DNA of 64,000 bases from Robbsia andropogonis. GTDB lineage: Bacteria; Pseudomonadota; Gammaproteobacteria; Burkholderiales; Burkholderiaceae. Both the position numbers and the translations under genes were made by a program. The notes under the pieces were generated by a model, which had not been told where the DNA came from, searched no databases, and worked only from the letters and a program-made list of their open reading frames with translations. Positions 52,752 through 61,534 of this stretch are shown here, piece after piece (within the stretch, counting starts at the first letter, position 1; each line of letters begins with the position of its first letter). The stretch covers positions 124,001 to 188,000 of the forward strand of contig NZ_LAQU01000005.1 of the NCBI RefSeq assembly GCF_000970345.1, written 5' to 3'.

Positions 52752-53555
52752 TTAGCGCGTGCCGATCGCCCAAAATCGCTCTGGTTCGAATGCGTCCGCG
52801 AGGGCAGCCGCACCGAGCGCGGCGAGCTGGCTTTGGTACGCGTGCAGAGCGGTGTGCTTGCACTGAAATGCCGCAATATCCTGCACGCGTGGTCGTGGCA
52901 GACCATTTCCTCGAGAATGCGACGGGATTTTTTCCGGCAATGGCAAAGCGCCGGTTTTTGGAATAGTGTGCCATTGCGCGGGCGTGGCGCTGAAGCCGGC
53001 CTCATATAAGGCGTGCAGTGCCGATTGCAGCGAAGCATCGATGTTCCGATAGGGTACATCCTCATATGCAACCCAACGCGACGTTGCTGCCACGCCGGAT
53101 CGGGAGCAACGTATCCATGCCCGCCTGGCACGGATGTGGTCGGAATGGAACAGGCCCATCGGCACGACCAAGACGTCTGGTGCCAATTCCGTCAGTGCGA
53201 CGGATAAAGCCGATGCCAATTGTGCTTCGTCAGTGCCAACATCGATAGTTCCAAGATATTGGCCGTCGAGGCAATCAAGGTGACGTACTCGCGCGCCGAG
53301 CGCTGTCATGGCGAGGCGATCCTCGTCTCTTCGCGCGATGACTGCTTGTTCCGCACTATCGAATCCGCATTCCCGGTCCCACGCCGTACTGATATCGAGC
53401 GCGGTCGGCATACCCGTGAACAACGTGACGACCGTTGCGTTGCGGCAGGTCGAAATCAGCGCGCCGCAACTCAATACCCCGTCATCCAGATGCGGCGAGA
53501 TGACGACAACGTGTTGATCGGTTTCCAGCAGTGTGGGCGCGATCTCGATACCCAT
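52752..53555 (-). CDS. PIG-L/LmbE family deacetylase
   Basis: A 267-residue zinc hydrolase of the PIG-L/LmbE family, which removes the acetyl group from N-acetylglucosamine-containing compounds. The zinc motif VVISPHLDDGVLSCG (PHLDD instead of the usual PHPDD) and the distal His pair FHSDH (about 140-145) are present. ATG 53555 shares TGATG with the stop of the glycosyltransferase gene; a GTG three bases earlier is also possible. It is the last of four coupled genes, so it probably deacylates the sugar product of the pathway. Confidence 0.87.
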   Translation of the reverse strand: MGIEIAPTLLETDQHVVVISPHLDDGVLSCGALISTCRNATVVTLFTGMPTALDISTAWDRECGFDSAEQAVIARRDEDRLAMTALGARVRHLDCLDGQYLGTIDVGTDEAQLASALSVALTELAPDVLVVPMGLFHSDHIRARRAWIRCSRSGVAATSRWVAYEDVPYRNIDASLQSALHALYEAGFSATPAQWHTIPKTGALPLPEKIPSHSRGNGLPRPRVQDIAAFQCKHTALHAYQSQLAALGAAALADAFEPERFWAIGTR

Positions 53556-54340
53556 CACGTGATACCCGATGTGTGTTCGATGGCGTTGAGGAATGCGGCG
53601 AATCCATCCGGCGCGCGCGCTTCTTCACGCGCGCTCGTGACCACGGACGGATTGCCCGGGCGGGCGATAGCCACGCCGATACCTTCCAGGGCGGCCAGGA
53701 GCGCGGCATCTTCGCCCGTGCGAAGTGGGGCGAAGCCGCCTACGGCGAGATAGGCAGCGGCCGAGAGCCCGAGGTTTGCGCCATGGACATGCCGGTGCCC
53801 GTCGATACGCTGATAGGCCGCTTCGTGCCGCGACATGCATGCACTGCTGCGTTGCGACCAGTCATCGACGACGATGGTGCCGCAGACCGCATCACTCCCC
53901 GCATTGGCCAATCGATACTGACTGGCAAGCCAATCAACCGGTACTGCGGAATCCGCATCGGTAAAGGAGAGCCATTGCGCGCCGCGCCCCAGCGCGAACG
54001 CGGCGCCCATGCTGCGGGCCAGACCGACGTTCCGGTGTGCCGAGCGCAATGCGCGATAGCCATATGACGCTACGATCGACTCGGACGCGTCATTGCAGCA
54101 ATCCAACACGACGATTACCTCCACGGTTGCGTGCGCGAGCGTGCCATGCTGCACGGCTTCGCGAATGCTGTCCAGGCAACGGGGCAATAGACGTGCTTCG
54201 TTATGTGCCGGTACGATGACCGCGAAGGCCGCAGGCCCAGTCGACAACCCTGAAAGCGATGTGGCCGTCCTCATGGCGGGAACGGTGATTTCCACGGCGC
54301 CGATCTTCCTGGGTTCTTTTTCCGGTCTTGCGGTCATCAT
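53555..54340 (-). CDS. Family 2 glycosyltransferase
   Basis: A 261-residue GT-A glycosyltransferase. FAVIVPAHNEARLLPRCLDSI (about 39-59) is the nucleotide-sugar site, the DxD-like metal motif is SFTDADS (about 128), and GEDAALLAALE the acceptor-side ED motif. It would move a sugar from a nucleotide sugar to an unknown acceptor. ATG 54340 overlaps the methyltransferase stop as ATGA; a second ATG follows directly. It has no membrane helix, unlike processive synthases. Confidence 0.87.
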   Translation of the reverse strand: MMTARPEKEPRKIGAVEITVPAMRTATSLSGLSTGPAAFAVIVPAHNEARLLPRCLDSIREAVQHGTLAHATVEVIVVLDCCNDASESIVASYGYRALRSAHRNVGLARSMGAAFALGRGAQWLSFTDADSAVPVDWLASQYRLANAGSDAVCGTIVVDDWSQRSSACMSRHEAAYQRIDGHRHVHGANLGLSAAAYLAVGGFAPLRTGEDAALLAALEGIGVAIARPGNPSVVTSAREEARAPDGFAAFLNAIEHTSGIT

Positions 54341-54978
54341 CGTATTCCCTCGTGTTGTGCGACCGACTTGGCCTCTGTGGTCCAGATGGACAGACAGAAA
54401 TCGGTGTCGAGATATTCACCTGAAATGGGTAGGCCAAGCAGTTTGCCGATATGCCGATGCAGATCGACGCCCACTGTCGGCGCGCCCTGGAACGGATGGC
54501 ACCAGTGGCAACAGGCCACTGTTGCCTCGGGAAGCAAGGCGTCTTTCAGCATGCCGATCACTGAGGTCAGGGCGTCATTACTCAGGTAATAGGCCACCTC
54601 GCTTAACACGATCAGATCGAAACGTCCCTCTGGCCATTCTTGTCCCAGGGTCATCGATTGCCAGTCAACGTGCGGCGGGGCCTCCGGGTGCGTGCGTGCG
54701 ATATCCAGGGCCGCTTGTGCACCATCGCTGGCAAGCAATCGGTCGCATCGGGCGGCGAGCGAGCGGGTCAGCACACCGGTACCGCAACCGGGTTCATACG
54801 CCCGGTGGTATCGCGGTTTCGGCAAGCTGGCCAACAATACGGCGCGCTTCCTTTCTTCATACCACCCTTTCTCAATTTTCCACGGGTCGGCACTGGCGGC
54901 GTAGCATGCCGCGAAATAGTGACTATCGAAGGGTGACTGATGTTCCGCCTCTTGCATATCGGTAATCAAAGTTGCCAT
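54337..54978 (-). CDS. NodS-like SAM-dependent methyltransferase
   Basis: A 213-residue methyltransferase of the NodS type. YFAACYAASADPWKIEKGWYE gives the DPW...WYE signature, EPGCGTGVLTRSL (about 62-74) is the SAM site, and FDLIVLSEVAYYLS follows. NodS N-methylates deacetylated chitin oligosaccharides in rhizobia; here a methyltransferase of that family beside a deacetylase and a glycosyltransferase suggests methylation of an amino sugar. ATG 54978 overlaps the upstream dehydrogenase gene by 13 bases. Confidence 0.86.
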   Translation of the reverse strand: MATLITDMQEAEHQSPFDSHYFAACYAASADPWKIEKGWYEERKRAVLLASLPKPRYHRAYEPGCGTGVLTRSLAARCDRLLASDGAQAALDIARTHPEAPPHVDWQSMTLGQEWPEGRFDLIVLSEVAYYLSNDALTSVIGMLKDALLPEATVACCHWCHPFQGAPTVGVDLHRHIGKLLGLPISGEYLDTDFCLSIWTTEAKSVAQHEGIR

Positions 54979-56120
54979 GGCGATATTCCGTGTGAATCTG
55001 CCTCGGTTAGCCGGGTGCCCAAGGCGATCAAGTCTTTCTCCGCATGGCTTTGGCGCAGAAACACCGGTAGATCCGCCATGCGCCGTGCGAATGCCGGCTC
55101 CTGGCAGAACGGCGCGGCACCCAGTGCACGCCCCGCATGGTCGATGACGCGACGTGCCGCGTCATCGATGACCGTTCGTGTGCGCAAGGCCCAGAGATAA
55201 GAAGAGGCGAGTGGTGCCGCGTCGATTGCCGTTGCCGCTTCAACTAGCAGCGCACGAGATGCTGTAAGGTAACCATCGATGGCCCCGAGGTGCATCGACT
55301 TGTGGACATCGCCGGGCGACGCGGCGGCAACGCGTGCGCCAATGGCACACGCCGCGCCATACCAAACCGCGGCAATACCGATGCCTCCGTGCCAGAAACC
55401 AGGACGTGAAATATAACTGTCCGGATCGCCGATTGGCACTGCCTCGACATGATCGAACGACAGTACCGCGGTGCGGGTGTGTGTCATCCCGACGGCAGAC
55501 CATGCACTGGTATCGTGGCTGATGCCGTTTAAGCGCATGTCGACCAATACCAGCAATCGTCTACCCGGCGCGTGATCGCTTTCATGCTCGGGCCACGCCG
55601 TGACAAGTGCCCATTGCGTGGCATGCGCGCCGGAACACCAGGGTTTGCGGCCCGATAAACGATGCCCATCGAAATGCAGGCGGTCGATACCGTTTTCGGC
55701 TGCCCAGACTGCCCCCATGCCGGAGGGGGCTACCCTGTCGGGCGCGAGTTCGGCGAGAATGGCTAATGCATCGGTATGGCTTTCATAAAGTTTTGCGGCA
55801 GACAAGTCATAGGCGCCCGTCGCCGCTAGTGCGCGCCAGCGCGCCACCGTTTCGCCCTTTCCCGGAAAAGGGATCTGATCCAATCCATCCCGGATCCAGG
55901 TTGCCACGTCAACGTCTGGTGCAGTGGGCGGATTCTGCAAGGCTGCGCCGGTGTTATCAGTGTAGGCGTGTAAAGTCCCAGCCAGCTTGCCGGCACATTC
56001 TTTTCTTGCACCGGACGCAGGTCGCGTGTGGCTTTCACGCCAGGACGGGATCGTGCCTGCGTCAACGGTGGCCGCGCCGGTATCAAGTCGGGCGTCTCCG
56101 AACGAGCTTCGCATTGTCAT
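54966..56120 (-). CDS. Acyl-CoA dehydrogenase-like flavoprotein
   Basis: A 384-residue protein with the acyl-CoA dehydrogenase fold: SGMGAVWAAENG and LSGRKPWCSGA in the middle domain, and YLTASRALLVEAATAID, VIDDAARRVIDHAGRALGA and RRMADLPVFLRQSHAEKDL at the C-terminus. It may desaturate or act on an acyl chain used by the pathway. ATG 56120 is favoured (GGGG six bases upstream); GTG 56141 is open. It leads the operon dehydrogenase-methyltransferase-GT2-deacetylase, which is divergent from a hydrolase gene. Confidence 0.82.
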   Translation of the reverse strand: MTMRSSFGDARLDTGAATVDAGTIPSWRESHTRPASGARKECAGKLAGTLHAYTDNTGAALQNPPTAPDVDVATWIRDGLDQIPFPGKGETVARWRALAATGAYDLSAAKLYESHTDALAILAELAPDRVAPSGMGAVWAAENGIDRLHFDGHRLSGRKPWCSGAHATQWALVTAWPEHESDHAPGRRLLVLVDMRLNGISHDTSAWSAVGMTHTRTAVLSFDHVEAVPIGDPDSYISRPGFWHGGIGIAAVWYGAACAIGARVAAASPGDVHKSMHLGAIDGYLTASRALLVEAATAIDAAPLASSYLWALRTRTVIDDAARRVIDHAGRALGAAPFCQEPAFARRMADLPVFLRQSHAEKDLIALGTRLTEADSHGISPWQL

Positions 56121-56318
56121 CAGTACCCCAAATTCGTGCACCGTGGTTGAATACAGCAGGGCATATGGTGCGCGCTCCAGCGGCGGATGGGCCCTACGCG
56201 CTCTGTCAGCAAGAAGCGGTCCCGATACGTGTTCATTAGCTAATCACAATTGATTCCTTCCACATCGACATAAAACGCGGCAGTCTCACGTACATCGAGC
56301 GAAACGCGGAGGCTAGCG

Positions 56319-57038
56319 ATGTCAGGGTTATCGGTCGGGTCGAATCCATGCGGCGATAGTTCGCCCAGTTCGCAGGCCATCGCGGCGGAGCTGGCAACAC
56401 GCGAGTGCCCGCGCCGCGATCCGGTAAGATCGTCGTCGCGCACAAGGGCAAGCAGCCGCGAAGCGGTCACGGTGCTGATCGTGCCTGGCCTCCACGGTAG
56501 CGGTGATGATCATTGGCAGACGTGGCTAGAGCGATCCCTGCCCTCGGCGCGGCGTGTGGTGCAGCGCGATTGGGCGCAACCATCGCTTCTGGAATGGAGC
56601 GCGTGTGTGCGCGATTCGATCGAGGCCAGCACAGTGCCAGTCGTATTGGTCGGGCATAGTTTCGGATGCCTGGCGATTGCGGAGGCACTGCGATCGGTTG
56701 CTGATCGCGTCGCTGGTGCCTTGTTGGTGGCCCCAGCCAACCCGGTTCGATTCGACATCGATCCGGCCCGCTTGCAGCATCGGTTGCCGATGACATCCGT
56801 GACGGTGGGGAGCGAGAATGATCCGTGGATGGCTTTCAAGGCAGTGCAGGATCTCGCGCAGGTTTGGGGCAGCAGCCTGATCAATCTTGGTAATGCGGGA
56901 CATATCAATGTTGCATCGGGATTTGGGCCTTGGCGTCTCGGCCGCGAATTGACGGAAATGCTCTGCTGGTCTGCACGTATGGATGTCGTGCCACGTGAGG
57001 TGCTTACGTTGACCGACGCATGGTCGCATGCGGCCTGA
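56319..57038 (+). CDS. RBBP9/YdeN-like serine hydrolase
   Basis: A 239-residue alpha/beta hydrolase. VLIVPGLHGSGDDHWQTWLE (about 52-71) and VVLVGHSFGCLAIAEAL with the nucleophile Ser (about 112) are clear; the Asp may be near SENDPWM and the His in GNAGHINVASGFGPW. Substrate unknown. ATG 56319 has GGAGG six bases upstream; the first 48 residues are low-complexity. It is divergent from the dehydrogenase operon. Confidence 0.84.
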   Translation: MSGLSVGSNPCGDSSPSSQAIAAELATRECPRRDPVRSSSRTRASSREAVTVLIVPGLHGSGDDHWQTWLERSLPSARRVVQRDWAQPSLLEWSACVRDSIEASTVPVVLVGHSFGCLAIAEALRSVADRVAGALLVAPANPVRFDIDPARLQHRLPMTSVTVGSENDPWMAFKAVQDLAQVWGSSLINLGNAGHINVASGFGPWRLGRELTEMLCWSARMDVVPREVLTLTDAWSHAA

Positions 57039-57306
57039 CGCAATCGCATCCTGCAGTTGGGCCAGCTTATGACGCGTAACGCATTCCACTGCCGGTGGTA
57101 TTCCAGTATTTCGGGATAGCAAATCGAAAACGACCATTTGCCATTGTCGGGCAAGCGCGTTGTAATCGAGTCTCAGCGCGATTTGCCGTTGGCATGCAAG
57201 GCGTACGACGCGCGCAGCTGACCAATCCCTTATCTCAAAAATATGGTTTGCCCTCCAACGGGCGAAGGACGTGTCGCGTCCTTTACGTTCTGCAAGCGGA
57301 AAACTC

Positions 57307-58146
57307 ATGCCTGATCTCACCACCTCGCTGCGCGACTATGCCCCGGAAGCGGTCAGCCACAAGGGGCCTTCGCGTCACACGATGTATTGGCTGTTGTCCT
57401 GGGCCACGCCCATCGTCCTGGTTCTTTTATGGGAGGCCGCGTCGCGGACGGGCTGGTTATCTCCTCAGGCGTTGCCTGCACCCAGTCGTGTATTTGAAAC
57501 TGCTTGGGGCCTGGCCAAGACGGGAGCATTGTTCGTTCACCTGGGCGTTTCACTGATACGGGCCGTTACCGGTTTTGCCATTGGTGGTGCCGCTGGTTTC
57601 ATTCTCGGCGTGGCCGTGGGTTTTTCGCCTTTTGCCTTCGCGTTATTCGACCGCACGGTGCAGATGGTGCGATCCATTCCGTTTTTGGCGATGTTGCCGC
57701 TGGTTATCGTCTGGTTTGGGGTGGGTGAAGTTGCCAAGGTGTTTCTTGTGGCCCTTGCCGTTTTGTTCCCGATTTATATCAACACGGTTCTCGGTATACG
57801 TCAGATCGATCCGAAGTTGATGGAATTGGCAAAGGTCAGCAATTTGCACTGGTTTGCTGTCGTCAGACGAATCATCCTGCCGGGCGCCATGCCGTCGATC
57901 CTGACAGGCGTGCGTTACGCGCTGGCCCACGCCTGGCTCGCCCTCGTGATTGCCGAGACGCTTGCCACGCAACAGGGCATTGGCTTCCTTGCCATGGATG
58001 CGCGAGAGTTCCTGCAAACCGATGTGATCGTGTTGACGATCGTTATTTACGCCGTAATTGGCGTGGTGGCGGACGGATTCGCGAGACTGCTGGAAACGCG
58101 GCTGCTGGGTTGGCATCCGAATTTCGCGAAGGGGGTGCGTCGATGA
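57307..58146 (+). CDS. ABC transporter permease, SsuC/TauC-like
   Basis: A 279-residue inner-membrane permease of the nitrate/sulfonate/taurine class with about six helices. VWFGVGEVAKVFLVALAVLFPIYINTVLGI holds the region touching the ATPase. It would import an organosulfur or similar compound. ATG 57307 is chosen over GTG 57271, which abuts a ribosome-like GAAGGA. First of a six-gene sulfur operon; its stop overlaps the ATPase start as ATGA. Confidence 0.87.
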   Translation: MPDLTTSLRDYAPEAVSHKGPSRHTMYWLLSWATPIVLVLLWEAASRTGWLSPQALPAPSRVFETAWGLAKTGALFVHLGVSLIRAVTGFAIGGAAGFILGVAVGFSPFAFALFDRTVQMVRSIPFLAMLPLVIVWFGVGEVAKVFLVALAVLFPIYINTVLGIRQIDPKLMELAKVSNLHWFAVVRRIILPGAMPSILTGVRYALAHAWLALVIAETLATQQGIGFLAMDAREFLQTDVIVLTIVIYAVIGVVADGFARLLETRLLGWHPNFAKGVRR

Positions 58147-58970
58147 GCCAGTCTCCTTTGTTGTCAGATGGAACATCCGCGCAGTGCACGCACACCTTGC
58201 GCATGCAGTCGACCGATAGGCGGGGTGCAACTCACGCTGCGGATCGTGTGGATGATCGTTTCGTCGATACGCCATTGGCGGTCTCCGTCAGCGGGCTGCG
58301 GCGTGATTACGGCGATCGTGTTGTCATCCGCGGATTGAATTTGCAGATTCATCAAGGCGAGTTCGTTGCCTTGCTTGGTGAAAGCGGTTGTGGCAAGACC
58401 ACGTTGTTGCGTGCCCTAGCGGGACTGGATCGTCCGGACGCCGGACAGATCCGGGCAACCGATCGACCATCGGTCGTGTTTCAGGAACACCGTTTGTTGC
58501 CTTGGGCACGGTTGTGGGAAAACGTGGCGCTCGGCAACGAACGAAAGGTCGGTCGTGCCGGAGCGGAGCAAGCACTTGCCGAAGTGGGCCTGGAAGGGCG
58601 AGCCGATGACTGGCCGCGTAACTTGTCTGGTGGTCAATTGCAGCGTGTCGCGTTGGCGCGGGCACTGGTCCGCCATCCTGCATTGCTATTACTTGATGAG
58701 CCGTTCGCCGCACTCGACGCGTTGACGCGCATCAAAATGCACGGTCTCGTCAAGGAACTCGTGGCGCGCCACCAGCCCGGTGCGCTGATCGTCACGCACG
58801 ATGTGGACGAGGCTATCACGGTTGCCGATCGCATTCTCATCATGCGGGCAGGGCGCATTGCGGCGACCTACCATCCCGCCGCGTATCAGGGAGAAGGACA
58901 TCGGCAAGCGTTGCGGCAGGCGTTGCTCGACGCGCTGGGCGTGCATGTCGACCTCCCACTGACGCACTAG
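58143..58970 (+). CDS. ABC transporter ATPase, SsuB/TauB-like
   Basis: A 275-residue cytosolic ATPase. Walker A is GESGCGKTT (about 80-88), the Q-loop is VFQEHRLLPWARLW, the signature is LSGGQLQR, and Walker B is LLLLDEPFAALD; the switch His is in THDVDE. RLLPWARLW is typical of the SsuB/TauB group. An unusual N-terminal tail of about 48 polar residues precedes the ABC domain. ATG 58143 overlaps the permease stop. Confidence 0.9.
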   Translation: MSQSPLLSDGTSAQCTHTLRMQSTDRRGATHAADRVDDRFVDTPLAVSVSGLRRDYGDRVVIRGLNLQIHQGEFVALLGESGCGKTTLLRALAGLDRPDAGQIRATDRPSVVFQEHRLLPWARLWENVALGNERKVGRAGAEQALAEVGLEGRADDWPRNLSGGQLQRVALARALVRHPALLLLDEPFAALDALTRIKMHGLVKELVARHQPGALIVTHDVDEAITVADRILIMRAGRIAATYHPAAYQGEGHRQALRQALLDALGVHVDLPLTH

Positions 58971-58977
58971 CAATACC

Positions 58978-58998
58978 GCACGCACATCGTGTGCGTGC
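58978..58998 (+). other. Intercistronic hairpin between ATPase and binding-protein genes
   Basis: A 9-base-pair perfect stem (58978-58986 with 58990-58998), a 3-base loop and no T-run. Such stems between transporter genes stabilise the upstream mRNA or dampen expression, allowing more binding protein than membrane components. Confidence 0.45.
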
Positions 58999-59022
58999 CA
59001 ATAAGAAAAGGATGCAACGACA

Positions 59023-60048
59023 ATGCAGGACTTTATTCTTGGTCGGCGCCGCATGTTGCGCACGGCCGGCGGACTGTTGGCCGGTGCGGCAGCAGCCGGA
59101 AGCGGTTTGATTGCGGGTGGCCTAATGCCTGCTGGCGCGGCGACGCGAGTCAAGCTCACACGCAATACCGATACGGTGCGTATTGGCTGGGGGCATGGCA
59201 GTTTGTCGATGCTGGCGATGCAAAGCGATTCATTCAAGAAGACGCTTGCGGACAAGGGCATCAAGGTTGAATGGGTAGGACCCTTCCCGAACCATGCACC
59301 GTCCATGCAGGCCGTGGTAGGCGGGAGCGCGGACTTCGGTTTCTGGGGATCGACAACACCGGCATTGGCCGCGATGTTGGCGGGCTCGCCACTTGTATTC
59401 AACGCGTTTAATATCTATTCACCCAGATCGACGGCCATCATTGTCAAGAAGTCGAGTGGCATCAACGGGGTGAAGGATCTGGTAGGGCGCAAGGTGGCGG
59501 TGAATCGTTCTGGTTTAGGCGAATTCCTGCTGGTGGCGGCGTTGGAACAGAATGGGATCGATCGTTCGAAGGTGGAGGTCCTGTATCTGAATCCTCCAGA
59601 CGCCGCACCGGCATTCGCGCAAGGCAAGATCGACGCCTGGTCGATGTGGTCTCCGGCGGTCGATATCGCCCGGTACGGCAATGATGCGAAAGACATCTTT
59701 AATGAGGGGCGTGATCTGAAGTTCCTGATCGATTTTAATTCCCTGGTCACGTTGCGTAAGTTCAGCGAGGAGAATTCGGCCTTGGTCCGTGCTGTAATCG
59801 ATGCGTATTACACCGTGGGGCAATGGCAGTCGACGCATCCGGCGGAAGCGGAGAAGATCGCGCAGCAGGAAGGCAAGTATCCCGATCCCGTGCGCGAATA
59901 CCTGACGAGTCTTAAGCGTGTCAATAACTTCTATGAAGCGGACAGTGCGGATTTCAACAAGCAATTTCAGCGCGCTGCGGATTGGCTGTCGGATCGAAAC
60001 ATCATTCGCTCGCACGTGAAGGTTGCCGACTATTGCTACCAGGTCTAA
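59023..60048 (+). CDS. Periplasmic substrate-binding protein, SsuA/TauA-like
   Basis: A 341-residue binding protein. The N-terminus GRRRMLRTAGGLLAGAAAAG looks like a Tat or Sec signal with twin Arg. The mature protein has VRIGWGHGSLSMLAMQSDSF, GGSADFGFWGSTTPALAA and KVAVNRSGLGEFLL, typical of the sulfonate/nitrate-binding family. It captures the substrate and delivers it to the permease. ATG 59023 follows AAGGA by about 9 bases. Confidence 0.89.
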   Translation: MQDFILGRRRMLRTAGGLLAGAAAAGSGLIAGGLMPAGAATRVKLTRNTDTVRIGWGHGSLSMLAMQSDSFKKTLADKGIKVEWVGPFPNHAPSMQAVVGGSADFGFWGSTTPALAAMLAGSPLVFNAFNIYSPRSTAIIVKKSSGINGVKDLVGRKVAVNRSGLGEFLLVAALEQNGIDRSKVEVLYLNPPDAAPAFAQGKIDAWSMWSPAVDIARYGNDAKDIFNEGRDLKFLIDFNSLVTLRKFSEENSALVRAVIDAYYTVGQWQSTHPAEAEKIAQQEGKYPDPVREYLTSLKRVNNFYEADSADFNKQFQRAADWLSDRNIIRSHVKVADYCYQV

Positions 60049-60103
60049 GCACCATCTCATATTCACAAAGATAGATAAAAAGCGGACATAACGGAGAAGA
60101 TCG

Positions 60104-61483
60104 ATGTCGAAGCCCCCTATTCGTCTCGGCGTCAACGTGCTTGCATCGGGCAGGCATGATGCCGCGTGGAAGACCCTTGAGAAAAAGGATGGGTTGTCGA
60201 CGGACGTCGACCACTTTGTCGCCATTGCGAAAGCTGCCGAGCGTGGGTTGCTCGACGCAATTTTTCTAGCAGACAATCCAGGCGGCCTCGTGTCGGAGTC
60301 GTACACCCGACCTTGGCGTGCACTCGATCCGGCTGTGCTTGTCGCGCACCTCGCCGCCCATACGCAAAACATTGGTCTCGTGTGTACGACCACGTCGCTA
60401 TTCGGTCATCCCTACACCATCGCGCGACAGATTGCGTCCATCGATCATCTCAGCAGGGGGCGTGCGGCATGGAACATCATCACATCTCAAAATCCACCAG
60501 CGCTAAACGCTTATGGCGTGGACGCCGGTTGGGATCAGGCGGAGCGTTATGAACGTGCGGAGGAGTTCGTTCAGATCGTTACCCAATTTTGGGACAGCGT
60601 GCCGGACGGCACGGTTGTCGCCGACGCAGATCGAACGGTGTATCTTGATCCGTCGCGTGTTCGCCGCCTGGATTATGCAGGGCGCCATTTCCGTGCACGA
60701 GGCGCATCGTCGGTACCGGAAACGCCGCAAGGACGGCCAGTGATCTTTCAAGCCGGCCAGTCCGCGGATAGCCGCGCATTTGGCGCGCGCTATGCCGATG
60801 CGCTTTTCACGGGACAACGCGTCGTCGAAGGCGGGCGAAGCTTTTATTCTGAAGTCAAGGGCCTGGCGGCGCGCTACGGGCGGAACCCGGATCACTTGCT
60901 GGTGATGCCAGGCCTGTTCCCGATTCTCGCATCCACGGATGAGGAGGCGCGGCGTCATAAGCGTCAACTCGACGATCTTCTGGACGCCACGGCCTTGCGT
61001 GAGGAACTCGCGCGTCACCTGGCGGTGGATCCAGCGTTGCTGGCGGATCTCGACGCACCGATTCCCTACAAGGAAACCGAAGCGAACGAACATCTGGTCC
61101 CCACGGCATCGCGATGGCATCGCAAAGAGATGCTGAAAGAGGCGAAGGCAAATGGTTGGAACATTCGTGCATTGCTATTTTCGAACATCACGGGTGGACA
61201 TCGGGTTTTCGTCGGCACGCCGGAAGGGTTTGCCGACGACATGCTGCACTGGATCGATACGAAAGGTGCCGACGGTTTCAATCTGAATATCGATGTGCAA
61301 CCAACGGGCCTCGATCTGATCGCGGACGAACTGATCCCGATCCTCCAGCGGCGTGGCCGTTTCCGTACGGCATATGAAGGTCAAACGTTACGCGATAACC
61401 TGGGGCTTCCGCACTATGAGGCGCGTGATCGTCTCGGTATCGATCCAGTGTTTTTCGCGCGAGAACTCGCTGGTGCGGCTTGA
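60104..61483 (+). CDS. FMN-dependent monooxygenase, NtaA/SnaA/DszA family
   Basis: A 459-residue luciferase-like flavin monooxygenase that uses FMNH2 and oxygen and needs a separate reductase. RLGVNVLASGRHDAAW, GLVCTTTSLFGHPYTIARQIASIDHLSRGRAAWNIIT (the family signature), VIFQAGQS and GFNLN are visible. DszA-like enzymes cleave C-S bonds. GGAGAAG lies four bases before ATG 60104. Its position after an SsuABC-like transporter fits organosulfur breakdown. Confidence 0.9.
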   Translation: MSKPPIRLGVNVLASGRHDAAWKTLEKKDGLSTDVDHFVAIAKAAERGLLDAIFLADNPGGLVSESYTRPWRALDPAVLVAHLAAHTQNIGLVCTTTSLFGHPYTIARQIASIDHLSRGRAAWNIITSQNPPALNAYGVDAGWDQAERYERAEEFVQIVTQFWDSVPDGTVVADADRTVYLDPSRVRRLDYAGRHFRARGASSVPETPQGRPVIFQAGQSADSRAFGARYADALFTGQRVVEGGRSFYSEVKGLAARYGRNPDHLLVMPGLFPILASTDEEARRHKRQLDDLLDATALREELARHLAVDPALLADLDAPIPYKETEANEHLVPTASRWHRKEMLKEAKANGWNIRALLFSNITGGHRVFVGTPEGFADDMLHWIDTKGADGFNLNIDVQPTGLDLIADELIPILQRRGRFRTAYEGQTLRDNLGLPHYEARDRLGIDPVFFARELAGAA

Positions 61484-61534
61484 TCGATCGCGAAGGCACG
61501 GTCTGATGCATTGCCACCCACTTCTTCCAATGTC

